From contig JACDZF010000005.1 in the NCBI GenBank assembly GCA_013426795.1, positions 1-46,870 on the forward strand: a stretch of 46,870 bases of DNA. The letters run 5' to 3'. A program made the translations under genes and the position numbers. The notes below the pieces were generated by a model that searched no databases, was not told the DNA's origin, and worked only from the letters and a program-made list of their open reading frames with translations. Of this stretch, positions 8,001 through 16,843 are shown one piece after another. This DNA comes from Desulfocapsa sp. (lineage in GTDB: Bacteria > Desulfobacterota > Desulfobulbia > Desulfobulbales > Desulfocapsaceae). Positions within the stretch are counted from its first letter, which is position 1, and each line of letters begins with the position of its first letter.

Positions 8001-8609
8001 CTAGTGGAGAAGAAAGGGGAGGGGGTCTATAAAAACAGCCCCGCTGTTTGCGGCCAGGCTATCCCAGTTGAGTCCAGTCAGCGGCAGATCTTCCTCTATC
8101 CAGGCACAGCTGATATGCAGGTGGGCCGGGACAGCTCTTGATTCAGGAGGCGAGTTGATGGCTCCCAGTTCCTGTCCTTTCTTGAGAACAAAAGGATGAG
8201 GAGGTGCGCTTCCGGGCTGGAGATGGCCGTAGAGGGAATGCAGAACCGTGCCCTTGTGGCGCATCTCCGGGTGTTGAATATAGATGGTTTCCCCCAAAAA
8301 ATCACGATGAAAGTGGACCATCTTTCCCGACAGAAGGGCCGGAACCAGCATCAGAGCGGCAACCCTTGAGCTCGTGCAGTCAAAGCCCCGCATGAGTGAA
8401 ATATCCACTCCTTCATGCGGGACCGGACGTTTGTGCCTGTCTCCCCACCAGTATCCCGGGTCATTGAAGAGCGAGCCTGAGGGGAAGAGAAAGCAGGAGA
8501 TGTGCCCCAGATGATTCAGCTCCGCGAAACGTCGGAAGAAGGATTCCGGTGGAAGGTCGGCAAGACACAGAGACAGGGGCTCCCCATGATCTCCGGGGAA
8601 GTCTGACAC
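8001..8609 (-). CDS. M23 (LytM-type) peptidase-like protein without signal peptide
   Basis: 202 residues from a GTG at 8609, chosen because AGGAG lies seven bases upstream; a longer frame runs to 8645 without a ribosome site. Visible metal ligands of the LytM fold are HEGVD, the LYGHL segment and the HLH motif (AHLHIS). The protein lacks a clear signal peptide or SH3/LysM modules and carries an unfamiliar N-terminal region of about 70 residues. M23 enzymes cut peptidoglycan cross-links; whether this one is exported is unclear. Confidence 0.72.
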   Translation of the reverse strand: MSDFPGDHGEPLSLCLADLPPESFFRRFAELNHLGHISCFLFPSGSLFNDPGYWWGDRHKRPVPHEGVDISLMRGFDCTSSRVAALMLVPALLSGKMVHFHRDFLGETIYIQHPEMRHKGTVLHSLYGHLQPGSAPPHPFVLKKGQELGAINSPPESRAVPAHLHISCAWIEEDLPLTGLNWDSLAANSGAVFIDPLPFLLH

Positions 8610-8714
8610 GATTATTCTCCTGAAAGAATGGTCAGTCGGCACCACTGATCAAGGAACAGCGGCCAGGGCTGGCGATGGCGGGCATCAGTTTCAGCTCGTA
8701 TCCCTTTTTAAAAA

Positions 8715-10388
8715 TCACTGGTAGAGATCAGGGTTGAGGATTCGGTCTATGGTCAGCCTGGCTGATACCAGCGGGGCGATGAAGGTATTGGCCATGTCCT
8801 GCTCATCGTCTCGTTTCCGGGAAAGGAAGGTGATCCGATCCTGCATCCGGTCCTGCTGAAAGCGGAGGAAATCGGGATTTCGCGATGGTTTGTATTTTCG
8901 GTCATAATCCTGGCCAAACAGGGCGTTTCCATTCTTCGGCAGCAGAAGGCCTTTGAAGGTCCGCCACTCCCGCCACTCAATCTTTCCCCGCACCAATGCC
9001 GTGACAATGGCCAGCGACAGCTCTTTGGGGATATTCTCCAGGTCATCCGCGACCCCGAAGGCATGGGTATTCATGATATAGCATTCACATCCCATCTTGA
9101 ACAGTTTCCGAAACTGCTCGCAATCTTCGATCAGGGAATGGACCCGAAAGGGATTGGCAAAGGGTTCGATGACCAGCTTTTCAAGCTCCCGGGCATCGAC
9201 ATTCTCCACTCCCTTGGCGCGCAAGGTGGAAAGGGAGGCCCCCATGGCCACGGCCAGAGAGCTGCCCGTGACCTTGGAAATGGGCGGCAGACTGGTGTCC
9301 TTCTGCAGCCAGATCAAGGTGCCGGGGCGCTGACAGGACTCGGCATGACGGAACATATCGCGGCTTTTGAGGCAGCGGCCATTGCTGTTGCGGATATCTC
9401 CGTTCACCATCTCCTTGCCGCCTTCGGCGGTGGTCATGACCCCCACATTCTGGGCCGAATAGAAATACTTGAGGAGGGGATCAGCGGCCGTGACGGCATC
9501 GGTTTTATCAAAGAGCGAGGGCTCGAGGGCCACTGCTATATCACTCTCCAGGTCGATGAGGAAGGCGTCATCGTGAATGACGGTGACCTTTTCCTTGGCG
9601 GTGAGCAACCCCTCATGGTCGAGACTGTTGGTGATGGAAGACTTGCCGGAACCGGAAAGGCCAAAAACGGCGATGGGCGGCTTGTCGCCGATCTTCTTGA
9701 TGCCGCCATGACAGGCCACCATGTTGTGGCGCACCCCGATGGTCCAGGCCAGGGTCAGGGTTCCTTTCTTGCGTTCGCCAAAGTAGCGGAGCCCGAGAAT
9801 GGCGATGCAGTTGGTCATCTCATCAATGATGACACAGCCGTTGGGATAGTCGGGATGGCTCCATTCAGGGTCGGCAAAGGCAAGGATATCGGGCTCATTG
9901 AAAATCCTTGATGTGGCATAGGTGTCACTCCAGGGCTTGATAAAGGGGCAGAAGTTGATTCCCCAGTCGAGCATGTTTTTGGCATCGGTGACCGGGCTTA
10001 ACAAATGCGCCTTGATCATGAAATCGGGATGCAGCCCGATGATGCCTTCCAGATGGAGGCCCGGACGCTTGTTGAACTGATAGACCGCCTCCCGGAGCAG
10101 GGCCTGGATCTGGTCACTCCGGGTTTTGTCAAAGGTGCGAACCAGAAGGCGGGCCCTGGCCGTACGCCCCACCACTGAGCCATCATTGGAGACGAGCACC
10201 ACCGCATTTTTTGGAAGGCCAAAGAGGCCGGGCTTGTACATGGGATGGGAGGTGGCGATGACCTCGGACTGATGCCGCGAAAGGTCATAGAGCTGGGTCA
10301 TGGTGGTTCTGGACACCGAGTTGGCATGCAGGCCGGTCTCGATGATGGCCCGCCAGGGGGATTGGGGAATCTGTTGGACAGTGGCCAT
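8715..10388 (-). CDS. PEP-carboxykinase-like P-loop protein (DUF4914-like)
   Basis: 557 residues, near the length of ATP-dependent phosphoenolpyruvate carboxykinase. It has the kinase-1a P-loop GLSGSGKSS near residue 245, the place where PckA has it, followed by a HDDAFLID metal-binding segment and an LPPISKVT element like that of PckA. Sequence outside these sites is far from classical PckA, and I could not identify the oxaloacetate-binding residues with confidence, so the reaction may differ. GGAG precedes the ATG and a strong promoter is seen at 10462-10491. Transcribed alone, away from the CBS gene. Confidence 0.65.
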   Translation of the reverse strand: MATVQQIPQSPWRAIIETGLHANSVSRTTMTQLYDLSRHQSEVIATSHPMYKPGLFGLPKNAVVLVSNDGSVVGRTARARLLVRTFDKTRSDQIQALLREAVYQFNKRPGLHLEGIIGLHPDFMIKAHLLSPVTDAKNMLDWGINFCPFIKPWSDTYATSRIFNEPDILAFADPEWSHPDYPNGCVIIDEMTNCIAILGLRYFGERKKGTLTLAWTIGVRHNMVACHGGIKKIGDKPPIAVFGLSGSGKSSITNSLDHEGLLTAKEKVTVIHDDAFLIDLESDIAVALEPSLFDKTDAVTAADPLLKYFYSAQNVGVMTTAEGGKEMVNGDIRNSNGRCLKSRDMFRHAESCQRPGTLIWLQKDTSLPPISKVTGSSLAVAMGASLSTLRAKGVENVDARELEKLVIEPFANPFRVHSLIEDCEQFRKLFKMGCECYIMNTHAFGVADDLENIPKELSLAIVTALVRGKIEWREWRTFKGLLLPKNGNALFGQDYDRKYKPSRNPDFLRFQQDRMQDRITFLSRKRDDEQDMANTFIAPLVSARLTIDRILNPDLYQ

Positions 10389-10461
10389 GAATATTTGCTC
10401 CTCTCGTGGTTGTGGGAATGTTAAAAGTGTTCAATGCTCATAAGAGTTTATATGGGTTTTC

Positions 10462-10491
10462 ATAATATGTATAAGTGACTTTAAATGTCAA
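10462..10491 (-). promoter_or_regulatory. Sigma70-type promoter of the PEPCK-like gene
   Basis: On the minus strand TTGACA (10486-10491) is followed by an 18-bp spacer and TATTAT (10462-10467). The predicted transcript would start near 10455, giving a leader of about 65 nt with GGAG before the ATG. Confidence 0.65.
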
Positions 10492-10564
10492 CTCCTTATC
10501 TGTGGTTCTCGAGATCAGGGAAACGGTAGAATGATGCCCATGGTCGCTTTGTTTCCAACTTTGC

Positions 10565-10631
10565 TGAACGGGGTACGTGTCGTACAGATTATTTTCTTGC
10601 CAATACCAAATAAAAAAAATCTGTACGACAC
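10565..10631. repeat. Palindromic element copy 1
   Basis: Begins TGAACGGGGTACG (10565-10577) and contains a perfect 14-bp inverted repeat, GTGTCGTACAGATT at 10577-10590 against its complement at 10618-10631, with an AT-rich loop. A related copy lies at 11417-11485. Together they flank the CBS-domain gene. The rest of 10389-10798 holds the minus-strand promoter, a small CAGG/CCTG hairpin with a T run near 10703-10720, and no convincing gene. Confidence 0.85.
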
Positions 10632-10798
10632 TCCAGGAGCGGTCTTGTTTGAAAAGGCCGCTGCCACGTCCTCTAAAAGGAACCCATGAAGAATCATTGA
10701 CAGGTGCCTGTATTTTTTTTAAATTTCAGGTCGTTGGACAGCGAGGTTGAGTTTGGTGAAAAATACTTGAAAATCTGGAGTGTCGCTGAGGGGGTATT

Positions 10799-11410
10799 GT
10801 GAAAAACTATCTTGTGAAAGACCTTATGGTTCCAATCTCTGAATATGCGGCCGTCCCGGTGGGGACATCCCTTGTTGAGGCGATCTGGGTGCTCGAGCGA
10901 GCTCAGGAGGTCTATACGGAGAATAAGTTTCAGCACCGGGTTATCCTCGTTTTTGAACTGGATGGCCACGTAGTCGGAAAAATAAGCCAGCTCCGGGTGC
11001 TCAAGGCCTTGGAAAATGAACGTGAATTCGACAATGAAATAAAGGAGATGCGAAAGTTCAAGTTCAGCGAAGCTTTTATTGCGCATATCCGTGATCAATT
11101 TTCAAGCCAAAAAAAGATTATTAAAGAAGAGATATTGCGAGAAGTCGCGGCAAAAAAAGTGGAAGAATTCATGCAGACACTCACTCCCGGAGAATATGTG
11201 TCTGAGGACAGCGCCATCGATACCGCCATCAGCAAACTGGTTGCCGGAGCGCATACATCATTGCTGGTGACTCGGGACGATGAAATAGTCGGCATTATCA
11301 GGCTTGCAGACGTTTTTGCAGCGCTTTTTCATGAAATTGTGTCCCTTGAAGAGGGGTATCCAGTTTTTCCTTCATCTCCCCTTGGATTCAAGATCCCGGA
11401 AGTGTCCTAA
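10799..11410 (+). CDS. CBS-domain pair protein
   Basis: 203 residues from a GTG at 10799, preceded by a GAGGGGG ribosome site. Two CBS modules: one near residues 5-75 (VKDLMVPISEYAAVPVGTSLVEAI ... VGKISQLRVLKAL) and one near 125-185 (PGEYVSEDSAIDTAISKLV ... IVGIIRLADVFAAL), separated by a charged helical insert. CBS pairs bind adenosine nucleotides and act as energy sensors. The hexapeptide-repeat gene follows on the same strand, suggesting a joint role that cannot be named. Confidence 0.85.
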   Translation: MKNYLVKDLMVPISEYAAVPVGTSLVEAIWVLERAQEVYTENKFQHRVILVFELDGHVVGKISQLRVLKALENEREFDNEIKEMRKFKFSEAFIAHIRDQFSSQKKIIKEEILREVAAKKVEEFMQTLTPGEYVSEDSAIDTAISKLVAGAHTSLLVTRDDEIVGIIRLADVFAALFHEIVSLEEGYPVFPSSPLGFKIPEVS

Positions 11411-11416
11411 CCCCGA

Positions 11417-11485
11417 TGAACGGGATACGAGCCTTTCGCAGATTCTATTCTTGCAAAAAAAACAAGAAAATAATCTGTAAGGCAC
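11417..11485. repeat. Palindromic element copy 2
   Basis: Begins TGAACGGGATACG (11417-11429), 12 of 13 bases identical to copy 1. It holds an imperfect inverted repeat, CAGATTCTATTCTTG (11439-11453) against CAAGAAAATAATCTG (11463-11477). The complement of its right part matches the left arm of copy 1 over about 23 bases with two differences. It sits between the CBS gene stop and the next start, 7 bp after the CBS stop codon. Confidence 0.85.
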
Positions 11486-11517
11486 TAAATAATAAAGAAA
11501 AGACATCAGGATATGGC

Positions 11518-12939
11518 ATGAAAGTACTGAGACAACTTTTTAAAAGAATTGTGCAGAGGGTGAATATCAACCTTCGTGAACTGAATTTTGATGTGAGTCC
11601 ATTTGCCGTTGAACTCATCCCCCTTGATCAGATGAGCAAGTTCTATGCCTTTTACGGGATCACTCCCGATCATCCCCTTGACCTTCATTTTGAACATTCT
11701 GCCATAGCCGGCAGTTATTTTCTGGGCAAGAGCCGGGTAAGAAGTTCCATCGTGTATAAAAGTGATATCCGGGGGGATGAGCTCAAGCGAAAAGGGAGCG
11801 ATGTCAATTTTAAAAAGTTCATCCTGACCCTGACAAAGGATGAAATCATCGACATTGAAGACAGTATTCTTATTAAAACTCTGGTCCACAATTATTCCCA
11901 TGACCCGGAAACCCCGGAGAAATTTTTTATCAAGGATACCCTTGCCATGGATTACGCAAATATTCATGGCTCACCATCCGACGGTTGTTTCCTGGGCCCC
12001 TTTGCCACCGTGGATTTGACGACCATGCGTGACTGTGTCATTGGCGCGTATTCCTATGTCCAGGCTGGAGAAATTTCTCATCTCAAGGTTGATCCCGGCA
12101 CAATCTGGGTGAACAGCAATAATAATTTCAACTTCTTCTATAAATATCCGGAAGGGACGCTGGAGCACTATGTTTCCCTGTCCCCGGACAAGGTGCCCTG
12201 GGGTATTCTTATTGATTTTATTGAGGAAAGGAAAAGCGAATTCCAGCGGGTATTTGATTATGTCAATCATGAAGTCATTGAATCAATTCCTAAAACAGCT
12301 TCCCTGGACCGCTATGCCGTGGTGCTGCCGGTTGTTACCATTGCTGACAATGTGCTCGTAGCCCAAAGGGCCTATATCGAAAATTCGGATCTTGGCAAAG
12401 GTGCAAATGCCCAGGAAAACTGTTTTATCATCAATTCCACCCTGGAAGGCAACAATGTCACCGCCCATGGCGCAAAGATCATTGAAGCAGACCTGAAATC
12501 CAACGTTTTTGTTGGTTTTAACAGTTTTCTGTTTGGCAAGAAAGAAAGCAGACTGACAATTAACGAAGGCTGTGTCATTATGCCTCATACCATTGTCGAC
12601 ATCGAAGTGCCGCTGGAAATCCCCCCCGAGCATCTGGTGTGGGGGCTGGTGAGAAACGGGGAAGAGCTTGCAGAAAACAGTATCTCCCTGGAAAAGCTGA
12701 GTGAAATCAAGTCCATTTTTTCCCAGGGAAAAATGTGTTTTGAAGGGAACGGCGCCATGTTTGTGGGGGCCTTCAAGGAGCGTATCCACCATATTCTTCA
12801 TGCCAATGGTGCCTTTTATAAAAACTGGGAAAATGCCGGCCATGCCCAGAAAAATCAACGATTGTCCTTAAACACCATCCAGCCTTTTCAGTTTGGAGTC
12901 AAAGAAGGCATGTATCCAAACATCAAGATACAGCCTTAG
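11518..12939 (+). CDS. Large hexapeptide-repeat (left-handed beta-helix) protein
   Basis: 473 residues from the ATG at 11518, which has AGGA seven bases upstream; the frame remains open back to 11416 but that part overlaps the palindromic element. Hexapeptide-type turns are visible around 160-200 (CFLGPFATVDLTTMRDCVIGAYSYV) and 275-370 (TIADNVLVAQRAYIENSDLGKGANAQENCFIINSTLEGNNVTAHG), so the fold is like that of acyl- or nucleotidyl-transferases such as LpxA or GlmU. No transferase catalytic motif was identified. Probably co-transcribed with the CBS gene. Confidence 0.75.
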   Translation: MKVLRQLFKRIVQRVNINLRELNFDVSPFAVELIPLDQMSKFYAFYGITPDHPLDLHFEHSAIAGSYFLGKSRVRSSIVYKSDIRGDELKRKGSDVNFKKFILTLTKDEIIDIEDSILIKTLVHNYSHDPETPEKFFIKDTLAMDYANIHGSPSDGCFLGPFATVDLTTMRDCVIGAYSYVQAGEISHLKVDPGTIWVNSNNNFNFFYKYPEGTLEHYVSLSPDKVPWGILIDFIEERKSEFQRVFDYVNHEVIESIPKTASLDRYAVVLPVVTIADNVLVAQRAYIENSDLGKGANAQENCFIINSTLEGNNVTAHGAKIIEADLKSNVFVGFNSFLFGKKESRLTINEGCVIMPHTIVDIEVPLEIPPEHLVWGLVRNGEELAENSISLEKLSEIKSIFSQGKMCFEGNGAMFVGAFKERIHHILHANGAFYKNWENAGHAQKNQRLSLNTIQPFQFGVKEGMYPNIKIQP

Positions 12940-13291
12940 AGCTGCCAGCAACTTTCAAACTCCAGATCCAATCCGGGATTCTGGAGTTGGCAGGCAGGGC
13001 AGTTTGACCTGTCACGAACTTCTTTTCCTCCTTTTCGCCTTTTTCGCCTCCCTCCGAGCCTTTAAGTCCAGAACTTCGCTCCTTTCTCCCTGCCGACTCA
13101 GCTCCATCTTTAGCCAGGCAAGGAGTGGCAACGGCCCTTCATGTGATGAATATGGGCTGGTTTCCAGGCCGGTTTCTTCTCCTCTGGCCAGTACCCTGAT
13201 TTCTTTTCCTGAGCGCCGGCTATCACTCTATAATCATGAGTGGTCGCAAGACTGTGTCGTGGTGATGCTCAAATGAGGGGTGTCATCCTGA
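12940..13291. other. Intergenic region with a hairpin after the hexapeptide gene
   Basis: At 12958-12988 AACTCCAGA pairs perfectly with TCTGGAGTT around a 13-nt loop, and outer CTGCC/GGCAG bases can extend it; there is no T run, so terminator function is uncertain. Pyrimidine-rich stretches follow. The open frame through this stretch has no ribosome site or recognisable composition and I do not call a gene. Confidence 0.5.
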
Positions 13292-13745
13292 TTATTTCGG
13301 TGTCGTGTTCGTTGATTCTTTTTGGTTTGTCTTGTTGCGGGCCGCGTCCTTATGCGCGTTGCTGAGCACATCCAGCGCGGGAGTGTACTCTTCGGTGTGA
13401 ATTTCCATGGATCCAAGAAGGGTATGGAAGAGATTGTCATGGGAGTACTCGCGGCTGGCCTCGCCTCTGAGGATGGCCGTGTCGATGAGAAAATTCGAGC
13501 CAAACCACATGATGGCGGCGATATGTTTCTGCGTCTCCGGGGCCATCATCAGATAGGGCATGCCATGGAGATAGACTCCATACTCGCCTCGAGATTCGCC
13601 ATGATCACTTATGGAGAACATGGCGGTTTCAAAGTGCTGGTCATTTTCCTGGAGCAGGGCAATGACCTTGCTCAAGAAAAAAATCGGTATAGAGGATGGC
13701 GTTATTGGAGGCGTTGCTGATTTCATCCTGCGCTGCCCTACAATA
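13292..13745 (-). pseudogene. Decayed C-terminal fragment of a phosphoethanolamine transferase (EptA-like)
   Basis: EptA enzymes add phosphoethanolamine to lipid A in the inner membrane/periplasm. Two frames together restore the sulfatase-fold C-terminus: DEISNASNNAILYTDFFL in one frame (to about 13674), then SKVIALLQEN, SDHGESRGEYGVYLHGMPY and SHDNLFHTLLG in the next. The switch falls at a run of seven A/T (13677-13683). The N-terminal membrane domain and the catalytic Thr region are missing. The combined length is about 150 residues out of about 540, so it cannot be active. Confidence 0.82.
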
Positions 13746-13922
13746 GACCCTTTTTCCATGAATAATTTTTCTTCTCCAACTGCAACAAAAAAACAGCAGA
13801 GCATGGTTTTTATTGCATGCAGGAGAGTTGCTGTGGTTAATTTTATTCTCCTTGTGAAAGCTGTAATTCATTAAAAAATCGAAAAAACAAAAAGATAAAA
13901 AAATTTCTTTGGTCTTGACGAG

Positions 13923-13940
13923 TTGGCGCCATTATTGCTT
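13923..13940 (+). promoter_or_regulatory. Sigma54-like promoter upstream of the molybdoenzyme-nuo operon
   Basis: TTGGCGCCATTATTGCTT has GG and GC separated exactly as in the -24/-12 consensus (TTGGCACR-N4-TTGC). A TTGACG at 13915 overlaps and might serve sigma70 instead, but its -10 partner is weak. The predicted start near 13950 would give a leader of about 275 nt. The rest of 13805-14226 is AT-rich with no convincing gene. Confidence 0.5.
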
Positions 13941-14226
13941 AATCAAAAAAAGTTCTACCAAGGACCAACGTTTTTGTTCCTCACTCATTGGCAGATGTGA
14001 ACACTAACTAGTATTCAGTTAAATTCCCCAGAGGTGATCAGCTTGATTCTTTCTTTATCTGGTCGTTATCTGTAATTTTGAATAATTGTGACAAATTACC
14101 TGTCATGTTAGAACATTCCCAATTCACTCCTGACTATTATCTTCTTCGTTTGTTAGTTGTGCGGTGCATTAAAAAAGACTTTTTGGAAGGTTGGAATAAT
14201 TAAAAGAATACCTGGAGGTACATTCC

Positions 14227-16314
14227 ATGAAAAAAACTGTGTACTCGGTCTGCGGCATGTGTTCCGTTCGGTGTCCGGTAAGAGTTGATGTAGAAAATGG
14301 GAAGGTCGTATGGATTGAAGGCAATAGCCATGATGCCGGCATGGGGAAAGGACTTTGTGCCAAGGGCGGTTCAGCAATTTCCTTTCTCTATGACAATGAA
14401 CGGCCTCAATCCCCGATGATTCGAGTGGGAGAGCGCGGCAGCGGTCAATGGAAAAATGTCTCCTGGGATGAAGCCTATGGATACATCACCGACAAGCTGA
14501 AAGATATTATTGAGAAACACGGCGCCAAAAGCATCATGCTCACGGATCGTGGAGGTCCTTTTGCTGAACTCCGGCAGGCCTTCGTTAAGGCCATTGGTTC
14601 ACCCAATTACATAAATCATGACTGCACCTGCGGCCGGAATTCCCACCATGCCGCCAAATCAGTGGATGGTCTGGGGCGCAAGGGATTTAACTATGATATG
14701 AAAAATGCCCGTCATATTGTTCTCTTTGGCCGGAATTTGACCGAGTCACTGCGAGTGAAAGAGGTTCGCAGCTTTATGGCGGCGGTTAAAAATGGGGCCC
14801 ATATCACCTATATCGATCCCAAGGTGACCAATACTGCTGCCAAGGCTACACGATACTGGCGCAATAAGCCGGGAACTGACTATGCCCTCCTGCTTGGCAT
14901 CACCAATTATATCGTCAACAACTCTCTCTATGATCAGGATTTCGTTGCCAAGTGGGTAACCGGGATGCAGGAAATGCAGACCTTCCTCGCACCCTATACC
15001 CCTGAATGGGCTGAAGGTGAAACCTCCATCCCCGCCGATGAGATCAAGGCCTTCTGCCATGAGCTCAACAACGACCGGCCCAAGGTGATTTTCCATATTG
15101 GCTGGCTCTACACCCGCTATCGTGATTCATTTTACGCCAGCCGGATGATGAGCATCCTCAATGCCCTGATGGGAAATATGGAGCAGACCGGCGGCCTTAT
15201 TCTTCCCCGGTCGCCAAAAGAGGCGGGTGCCAAGGGATTGAAGAACCTTGGGGCTAACATCCCCGCCGTCACGGATCCAAGATGTGATGGTTGCGGCACC
15301 GTTTACAAGCATTTTGATGCCGGCGCTGGCATGCTGCAACTGGCCTATCTCGCCATTGACAGCGGCAATCCGTATCCCATGAAGGCCTACATCGCCCATC
15401 GCCATAACCCCCTGGTGGCTCTTCCTGATCCCGAAGAACAGAAACGAATCTTCAACAAGCTGGACCTTCTGGTGGCAGTTGATGTGAATTACAGTGATAC
15501 CGCCTGGTTCGCCGATGTTATTCTACCGGAATCAACATTCCTTGAACGGGATAGTATTCTGCGAACGGATAAAGGTCCGAAGCCTGGATTCAGCATGCGG
15601 AGAAAGGCCATCGAACCCATCAATAATTCTAAACCGGGCTGGCAGATTTATACCGAGTTGGCAGCCCTGCTTGGGAAAGGGGAATACTTTCCCTATAAAT
15701 CCATCGAGGATATCTGGAATTATCAGCTCCAGGACAGTGGCGTTAAGATTGAAGATTTTGACAACAAAGGATTCGTGAAACTCTGTGAAAAACCCATCGG
15801 ATGCAATCCTGACACCCTCAAGTTTGGCACAGAGTCCGGCAAGATTGAATTTGTCAGTCCTAAATGGGAAAAAATGGGGATTCCCTCCTTTAAGCCCTAT
15901 GAAGCTCCCATTGCAGGACCGGAAGGCAGTTACAGGCTGATCTACGGCCGGAAGGGGTATCAGACCCATGGTCAATCGCAGAATAATCCCATCCTCTCAC
16001 AACTCCTTGGCTCCAATAAACTCTGGATCAATACCGCGGAGGCCAAAAAACTAGGTATTACCGATGGCACCATGGTGACCGTTTCGAATGGAGATGTGAC
16101 TGGAAACATTGAGGCCTATGTGACCGACTTTATCCGTCCCGAAGCTGTTTTCATGCTTCATGGTTTCGGCAAGAATATTCCTGTCCTGACCAGGTCGTAT
16201 GGCAAAGGGCTTGCTGATCAAATATTTATGAAGGGCAAACTTACCGATTGGGATCAGGCAGGGGGCGGTGTTAACCTGTGTGAGAGTTTTGTGACCGTCA
16301 AACCTGCTGTCTAG
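14227..16314 (+). CDS. Cytoplasmic molybdopterin oxidoreductase, PsrA/PhsA-like catalytic subunit
   Basis: 695 residues with a strong ribosome site (CTGGAGGT). An N-terminal [4Fe-4S] site, C9, C12, C16 and C44, is followed by the bis-MGD domains of the DMSO-reductase family. HDCTC at 131-135 offers Cys133 or Cys135 as the molybdenum ligand, as in polysulfide and thiosulfate reductases. There is no Tat signal; the protein starts directly at the cluster domain, so it should be cytoplasmic, unlike classical PsrA/PhsA. It heads the operon with the four-cluster protein and nuoA-N. NuoG is a distant member of the same superfamily, which makes a role as complex I input module plausible. Substrate unknown. 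Confidence 0.87.
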   Translation: MKKTVYSVCGMCSVRCPVRVDVENGKVVWIEGNSHDAGMGKGLCAKGGSAISFLYDNERPQSPMIRVGERGSGQWKNVSWDEAYGYITDKLKDIIEKHGAKSIMLTDRGGPFAELRQAFVKAIGSPNYINHDCTCGRNSHHAAKSVDGLGRKGFNYDMKNARHIVLFGRNLTESLRVKEVRSFMAAVKNGAHITYIDPKVTNTAAKATRYWRNKPGTDYALLLGITNYIVNNSLYDQDFVAKWVTGMQEMQTFLAPYTPEWAEGETSIPADEIKAFCHELNNDRPKVIFHIGWLYTRYRDSFYASRMMSILNALMGNMEQTGGLILPRSPKEAGAKGLKNLGANIPAVTDPRCDGCGTVYKHFDAGAGMLQLAYLAIDSGNPYPMKAYIAHRHNPLVALPDPEEQKRIFNKLDLLVAVDVNYSDTAWFADVILPESTFLERDSILRTDKGPKPGFSMRRKAIEPINNSKPGWQIYTELAALLGKGEYFPYKSIEDIWNYQLQDSGVKIEDFDNKGFVKLCEKPIGCNPDTLKFGTESGKIEFVSPKWEKMGIPSFKPYEAPIAGPEGSYRLIYGRKGYQTHGQSQNNPILSQLLGSNKLWINTAEAKKLGITDGTMVTVSNGDVTGNIEAYVTDFIRPEAVFMLHGFGKNIPVLTRSYGKGLADQIFMKGKLTDWDQAGGGVNLCESFVTVKPAV

Positions 16315-16326
16315 GAGGAGAAAGAG

Positions 16327-16833
16327 ATGAGCAAATATTATGTAACTCAGGATGTCGAACAGTGCATAGGCTGCAAGGCCTGTGAGGTTCATTGTAAAGA
16401 CAAGAATAATTCAGGCATAGGCGCCTTTTTCTGTAAGATGGTTGAGGTCGGGCCAAAAATGAAAAACAACCTGCCGACCCTTGATTTTGTCTATATGGCC
16501 TGTTTCCACTGTGAAAAACCCTGGTGTGTGACTGTTTGTCCCACCGGTGCCATGCAGCGCAGGGCAAAGGATGGCATTGTTTTTGTCGATGAATCCCTTT
16601 GTGTCGGTTGTAAGGCCTGCATGACCGCGTGCCCCTGGGGGGTTCCGCAGTGGGATTCCAATACTGGAAAAGTCGGGAAATGTGATTTGTGTATGGACAG
16701 GATTGATCAGGGACTGGAGCCTGCCTGTGTCACGAAATGTACCACCGGTTGTCTCAGCTTCGTCACCCCTGCGGAAGCGTCGGATAAAAAACGGCAGGAT
16801 TTTGCCGAACGAGTGTTGACTCAGAAAGGATAA
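16327..16833 (+). CDS. Four-cluster ferredoxin-like electron transfer subunit (PsrB/NrfC type)
   Basis: 168 residues with sixteen Cys in four motifs: CIGCKACEVHC, CFHCEKPWCVTVC, CVGCKACMTAC and CDLCMDRIDQGLEPACVTKC. This is the pattern of beta subunits of molybdoenzymes (four [4Fe-4S] clusters). GGAG precedes the start and the gene begins 12 bp after the molybdoenzyme. It has no membrane helix or signal peptide. No NrfD/PsrC quinol-oxidising membrane subunit is present; nuoA follows 10 bp later, so electrons may pass to NuoI or NuoB instead. Confidence 0.9.
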   Translation: MSKYYVTQDVEQCIGCKACEVHCKDKNNSGIGAFFCKMVEVGPKMKNNLPTLDFVYMACFHCEKPWCVTVCPTGAMQRRAKDGIVFVDESLCVGCKACMTACPWGVPQWDSNTGKVGKCDLCMDRIDQGLEPACVTKCTTGCLSFVTPAEASDKKRQDFAERVLTQKG

Positions 16834-16843
16834 GGAGAACGAG

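Noticed and set aside
12893-13276. 127-residue plus-strand frame after the hexapeptide gene
   Set aside because: Starts inside the preceding gene, has no ribosome site and a low-complexity Ser/Leu/Arg composition.
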